From Armatimonadota bacterium (GTDB lineage: Bacteria; Armatimonadota; Fimbriimonadia; Fimbriimonadales; Fimbriimonadaceae), in the NCBI GenBank assembly GCA_020438215.1, contig JAGQUX010000008.1, positions 1-64,000 on the forward strand: a stretch of DNA of 64,000 nucleotides. The letters run 5' to 3'. The notes below the pieces were generated by a model that made no database searches, was not told the origin of the DNA, and saw nothing but the letters and a program-made list of their open reading frames with translations. Position 1 is the first letter of the stretch; every line of letters starts with the position of its first letter. A program made the position numbers and the translations under genes. Below are positions 60,379-64,000 of the stretch, one piece after another.

Positions 60379-61475
60379 GTCCCTCTTTTTGGCTTTATCT
60401 CATCGCTAGTCTGGCAGGGGTCACTTGCGCCCTGAGTGGAATCTATTTGGTTCTTCGACGCCAAGCTATGCTCGCCGATGCGATCAGCCACTCCATCCTC
60501 CCAGGCTTGGTCGCTGGATTCTGGATCGCACACGGGCCAAACTTGATCGCTGGATTTGTTGGGGCAGTTGCCGCAGGTCTGACAACCACGATGCTCGTCG
60601 AAGGCTTGACCAGAACCAAGAAAATCGCTAACGACAGCGCGATTGGCCTGGTGTTCCCTGCGATGTTCGCGATTGGCGTGATTTGGATTTCCCTCCAATT
60701 CTCTAACGTCCATTTGGACACCGACTCCGTTCTGTTCGGCGAAATTACGCTGGCGGTATTTGATCGCTTTGTTATCGGTGGACGCGACCTCGGACCACAA
60801 TCCGTGTGGATTCTGCTCGCCGCCCTGGTTTTGAACATCGCATACCTCGTTCTTTTCCGAAAAGAACTCCGCATTGCCACATTCGATGCTGACCACGCGT
60901 GGCTCCAAGGATTCGATTCCCGCGTAATCCACTACAGCTTGATGGTCGTCGTCACGATCACTTCTGTCGCCGCTTTTACGGCAATTGGAGCAATCCTCAG
61001 CGTTGCCCTCATCATCGTTCCCGCCGTCATCGCACGGCTTCTCTCTAACCGCTTGGTTCCAATCATCCTGGTTACTCTTACTGTTGGCCTGATGAGTGCG
61101 CTGATCGGAACCAGCACTGCTATCGCGGGCGATCTCAATATCCCTGGACTTGTCTCTGTTTTTCTCGGAGTCATTTTCGGGATGACGCTCCTTTTTTCTC
61201 CCCACCAAGGAATCATTGCCGAGCGCGCCAAGCGAGCACGTCAACGGATGCACTTCGCCATCCAGTCGCTGCTTATTCATATTCACGAGCACGAAAACAC
61301 GCCCGAAGAGGCGACCGAATCTACGCTGGAGCACCTTTCCGACGAATTTGGGTGGAGCGATTCTTGGTCGCATTCCGTTGCTCACAACGCTGAAAAACGG
61401 GGCCTTTTGAGCCTAAACCAACCCATCATCCGGTTGACCGAGAAGGGGCGCAAGGAAATCCAACCTGGTAATTAG
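60375..61475 (+). CDS. Metal ABC transporter permease 2 fused to a winged-helix-like domain
   Basis: 366 aa. Residues 1-280 form the ABC-3 permease, with LVLRRQAMLADAISHSILPGLVAGF near 25-49 and AFTAIGAILSVALIIVPAVIARLLSNRL near 201-228. After a basic linker (about 281-293), a soluble tail of about 75 residues has HLSDEFGWSDSWSHSVAHNAEKRGLLS and IRLTEKGRKE, the pattern of a winged helix as found in metal-responsive regulators. Such permease-regulator fusions are known in chlamydial YtgCR. It overlaps permease 1 as ATGA. Confidence 0.88.
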   Translation: MSPSFWLYLIASLAGVTCALSGIYLVLRRQAMLADAISHSILPGLVAGFWIAHGPNLIAGFVGAVAAGLTTTMLVEGLTRTKKIANDSAIGLVFPAMFAIGVIWISLQFSNVHLDTDSVLFGEITLAVFDRFVIGGRDLGPQSVWILLAALVLNIAYLVLFRKELRIATFDADHAWLQGFDSRVIHYSLMVVVTITSVAAFTAIGAILSVALIIVPAVIARLLSNRLVPIILVTLTVGLMSALIGTSTAIAGDLNIPGLVSVFLGVIFGMTLLFSPHQGIIAERAKRARQRMHFAIQSLLIHIHEHENTPEEATESTLEHLSDEFGWSDSWSHSVAHNAEKRGLLSLNQPIIRLTEKGRKEIQPGN

Positions 61476-61527
61476 GGGAACCAGACCCGGTTTGTGAATA
61501 CGAAATCAGGGCACAATTCCCAAGTCG

Positions 61528-63855
61528 ATGTTTTTTACAAAATATCCCCATCCTGCGAACTTTGCTTTCGCACAAAAACTCCCCGCGAATTCTGGATCTG
61601 TTTCCATCGGGGAAATTTCCTTGGGGCTCAGCATCGACCATCACGGCGAGAACATCTCCCGTCTCACTCTCAGCGGCCCTTGGCCCGAAAATCTCAGCCT
61701 CACCGATATCATCGCACCTGAGAAGACATCGTGTGGGCCTGCGCAACTCGATTCGAGCAACCTAGAGCTGCGCCTATCCAACGGCAACACTCTGCTTGAT
61801 CTCGTCCCCCAGCAAGGGCTTGGCATCAATGGTCGCCGCTGGATCATGCAGTTCCGAGTTCCCGATGGTGCCCGGTATTACGGGATGGGCGAAAAGAATT
61901 TCGGGGAAATCGAGCTGAGCGGCTACCGGACAGTGTTCTGGAACACCGATGTTTGGAGCGACTTCCACTGGGGGCAATGGGGCGGAAATCCAACCGATCC
62001 TAGCTATTTCTCCACGCCATACATCTTGGTTAAGTGCGCCGACAAAGGCTATGTAGGAATCCTTGTCCATAACCCGAGCCCAGTCTTTATGGAGACACCT
62101 GGCAAAGATGATTCCCGTGTGTTTGTGGAGTGGCAACGCACTTCCGAACACCTGACCATCGGGGCCTACGATGGCCAGCCAGATCTTTGGATCATCACCG
62201 GTCACACAGCCGCCGAGGTCACACAGCGAGTTAACCAATTGGTGGGAGTCACGCCAACGCCGCCGCTCTGGTCGCTTGGCTTTCATCAATCTCGGTGGGG
62301 TTACGGCGGCGAGAAAGACCTTTTTGACCTCGACGACAATTTCAATAACGAAAAGATCCCGTGCAGTGGCCTTTGGCTCGATCTGGACTACATGGATGGC
62401 TTCCGCATCTTTCAAACATCCAATGAGATGTTCCCGAATGGAGTCCAGCCCGTTGCCGACAAACTCGCAAAATCAGGTAGGAGGATCGTACCGATCATCG
62501 ACCCTGGCGTCAAATTTGAACCTGGATACCGCGTATACGACGACGGCAACAAGCAAGACGTCTTCTGCAAGAACCCAGTCGGTAATGAGTTCATCGGACT
62601 AGTCTGGCCCGGCGAAACGGTCTTCCCTGACTTCACCAAACGGTCAGTTTGGGATTGGTGGCGCGGCTATACCAAGGAGTTCCGCGAGTCAGGCTTCGGG
62701 GCTTGTTGGGTCGATATGAACGACCCTAGCACTGGGCCGGTTGATCCGAACGACATGTTGTTCGATGATGGCAAAACCTCGCACGCGGAGCATCGGAACC
62801 AATACGCGCTTGGGATGCAAATTGCCACCCACAAGGGCTTCTTGGATGCCAAACCCAACGAGCGCCCGTTTATCCTGAGCCGGAGCGGATTCATTGGATC
62901 ATCGCAATATTCCGCCATTTGGACCGGCGATAACTGCTCCAACGATTTCTATCTCAAACTTTCGATCACAACCAGCATCGGGATGGCGTTCAGTGGTCAC
63001 GTCTTTAACGGCCCAGACGTCGGCGGGTTTGGCGGAGATAGCTCCCCCGAGTTGATGACTCGCTGGCAACAAGCTTGCTTCCTCTTCCCATTCTGCCGGA
63101 ATCACTCCACCGCCGGAACCCGGAACCAAGAGCCGTTTGCCTACGAAGGAGCGGCGAAGAACAACATTGCCCACTACATCCGGCTCCGCTACAAGTTCTT
63201 GCCCTATCTCTATTCCCTTTTCGCACAGCACGAAGAGACAGGTGCACCAATCCTCCGCCCGCTTTTCTATGAGTTTGAATCTGGTGGGCTGGACGAAGTC
63301 TGCGATCAATTCCTTGTCGGTTCGGGCATTCTCCAAGCCCCGATCATCGAAGCGCGAGGCAAAGAGCGCGATGTCGTTCTTCCCGGCAACGAACCTTGGT
63401 GGCATTCCAGTACAGGAGATTGGCGTGAGCCTGGCACGATGAGTCTGCAAGTGCCGATGAAGAACACCCCTCTCTTCTTCCGTGCGGGTGCAATCGTACC
63501 GATGCAAAAGCATCTCCCCTCCACCACCGAAATTGACCTGTTGAACCCAAGAATCCTTATCACCGCACCAAAGGGTTGGAAAGGGGAAACTCAGTTCGAG
63601 TTTGTCGCTGATGATGGAATCAGCTTCGACTATCGCGACGGAAAGCGGAGCAAGCTCCTCATCACTGCAAAAGGGGATGGTAAAGCCCTGCATATCACGG
63701 CAGATCACACCGCCACAGGATTCGGAGAAGTCACTCCCGAGTTCACGGTTGTGGAACATGTGCCTGTTACCGTGAACGGTCAAGCAGCGACGCTACAACC
63801 GAGCGTGATCAGGCTCACCGGACGCGCAGACACGGTTTTCAACGTGACCCTGTGA
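61528..63855 (+). CDS. GH31-family alpha-glucosidase
   Basis: 775 aa without signal peptide. N-terminal beta-sandwich (about 1-225) contains [12 protein letters not shown], as in GH31 enzymes. The barrel follows, with [17 protein letters not shown] near 246-262, [12 protein letters not shown] near 287, the nucleophile Asp396 in WVDMNDPS (394-401), and the acid/base Asp near 468 in WTGDN. C-terminal beta domains complete it. It should release terminal alpha-linked glucose or related sugars. No neighbouring sugar genes are present, so the natural substrate is unknown. Confidence 0.93.
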   Translation: MFFTKYPHPANFAFAQKLPANSGSVSIGEISLGLSIDHHGENISRLTLSGPWPENLSLTDIIAPEKTSCGPAQLDSSNLELRLSNGNTLLDLVPQQGLGINGRRWIMQFRVPDGARYYGMGEKNFGEIELSGYRTVFWNTDVWSDFHWGQWGGNPTDPSYFSTPYILVKCADKGYVGILVHNPSPVFMETPGKDDSRVFVEWQRTSEHLTIGAYDGQPDLWIITGHTAAEVTQRVNQLVGVTPTPPLWSLGFHQSRWGYGGEKDLFDLDDNFNNEKIPCSGLWLDLDYMDGFRIFQTSNEMFPNGVQPVADKLAKSGRRIVPIIDPGVKFEPGYRVYDDGNKQDVFCKNPVGNEFIGLVWPGETVFPDFTKRSVWDWWRGYTKEFRESGFGACWVDMNDPSTGPVDPNDMLFDDGKTSHAEHRNQYALGMQIATHKGFLDAKPNERPFILSRSGFIGSSQYSAIWTGDNCSNDFYLKLSITTSIGMAFSGHVFNGPDVGGFGGDSSPELMTRWQQACFLFPFCRNHSTAGTRNQEPFAYEGAAKNNIAHYIRLRYKFLPYLYSLFAQHEETGAPILRPLFYEFESGGLDEVCDQFLVGSGILQAPIIEARGKERDVVLPGNEPWWHSSTGDWREPGTMSLQVPMKNTPLFFRAGAIVPMQKHLPSTTEIDLLNPRILITAPKGWKGETQFEFVADDGISFDYRDGKRSKLLITAKGDGKALHITADHTATGFGEVTPEFTVVEHVPVTVNGQAATLQPSVIRLTGRADTVFNVTL

Positions 63856-63861
63856 TAGAAT
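63856..63861 (+). promoter_or_regulatory. Putative -10 element of coaD
   Basis: TAGAAT begins inside the GH31 stop region and ends 7 nt before the ATG at 63869, a spacing suited to a leaderless transcript. Confidence 0.55.
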
Positions 63862-63868
63862 CGCGCTG

Positions 63869-64000
63869 ATGATCCGCCGCGCCATCTACCCGGGATCTTT
63901 TGATCCGCCAACCAACGGTCACCTCGATATCATCGAGCGCGGCGCTAAGATGTTCGATCATCTCATCGTTGGGATTGGCGTGAATTCCGAAAAAGCCCCC
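63869..64000 (+). CDS. coaD: Phosphopantetheine adenylyltransferase, N-terminal part
   Basis: The first 44 codons are seen before the window ends. They read [19 protein letters not shown], with the nucleotidyltransferase TxGH motif at residues 15-18 and the YPGSFDP opening of CoaD. The enzyme makes dephospho-CoA from phosphopantetheine and ATP. The gene follows GH31 by 13 bp with its own -10 element. Confidence 0.95.
   Translation, partial: MIRRAIYPGSFDPPTNGHLDIIERGAKMFDHLIVGIGVNSEKAP

Noticed and set aside
60360-61385. A 341-codon open frame on the minus strand
   Set aside because: It is antisense to the metal permease, with a hydrophilic, low-complexity product; the plus-strand permease has clear family motifs.

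Overview
The window is a densely packed bacterial chromosome segment with no gene-free stretch over 300 bp. The envelope looks Gram-negative: beta-barrel-like proteins with terminal Phe, lipoprotein signals, and UppP/WecB/WecA-type glycan genes. GC is moderate, except for one visibly AT-rich gene at 13.1-14.0 kb. Many genes have a -10 hexamer (TANNNT or CATAAT) only 5-8 nt before the start codon and no Shine-Dalgarno sequence, which suggests abundant leaderless mRNAs as in Deinococcus-like lineages. An Armatimonadota (Fimbriimonadia-like) host fits these traits, but this is inference; no rRNA is present to settle it.

Layout. 1-100: 3' end of a recN-like gene. 0.2-5.8 kb: a DUF4139-like secreted protein, then a minus-strand housekeeping/envelope run (pth, uppP, wecB, a WecA/TagO-type transferase, dCMP deaminase). 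5.9-7.9 kb: LemA with two paralogous membrane-anchored proteins. 8-9.9 kb: three cyclophilins, apparently one each for cytoplasm, periplasm and lipoprotein. 10-20.6 kb: a beta-barrel protein, beta-carbonic anhydrase, M14 carboxypeptidase, an AT-rich gene broken by an in-frame TGA, ahcY, a DUF2207 protein, speE, a matrixin-like protease, two small proteins, MarR and a small beta-rich protein. 20.6-32 kb: a TIM-barrel protein and complex I genes in the order nuoG-H-J-K-L-M-(UroD-like)-N, without nuoI or nuoA-F. 32-39.4 kb: sufB, an orphan, MarR, a CocE/NonD hydrolase, msrB, a diacylglycerol-kinase-type lipid kinase and an EAL phosphodiesterase.

39.6-46.7 kb is the most unusual part. Nine overlapping minus-strand genes encode proteins of similar size (249-279 aa) and one architecture: two TM helices, a soluble middle of about 100 residues, two TM helices, and an amphipathic tail. 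The sequences are mostly very divergent. The 244 bp upstream of the array holds a run of hairpins ending in a strong plus-strand terminator, a candidate small RNA.

46.9-52.3 kb: methyltransferase, fabI, glutamate formiminotransferase, purK, bL25, tmRNA (minus strand; tag ends AEDNFAYAA) and an SRPBCC protein. 52.3-56 kb: a translationally coupled run of two FAD oxidoreductases, an exported protein and dapB. 56-61.5 kb: a PorV/FadL-like outer-membrane protein, a His/Asp/Glu-rich lipoprotein and a Mn/Zn-type ABC importer whose last permease carries a C-terminal winged-helix-like domain. 61.5-64 kb: GH31 glucosidase and the start of coaD.

Most functional calls rest on recognisable motifs and gene order read by eye. 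No database search was run.
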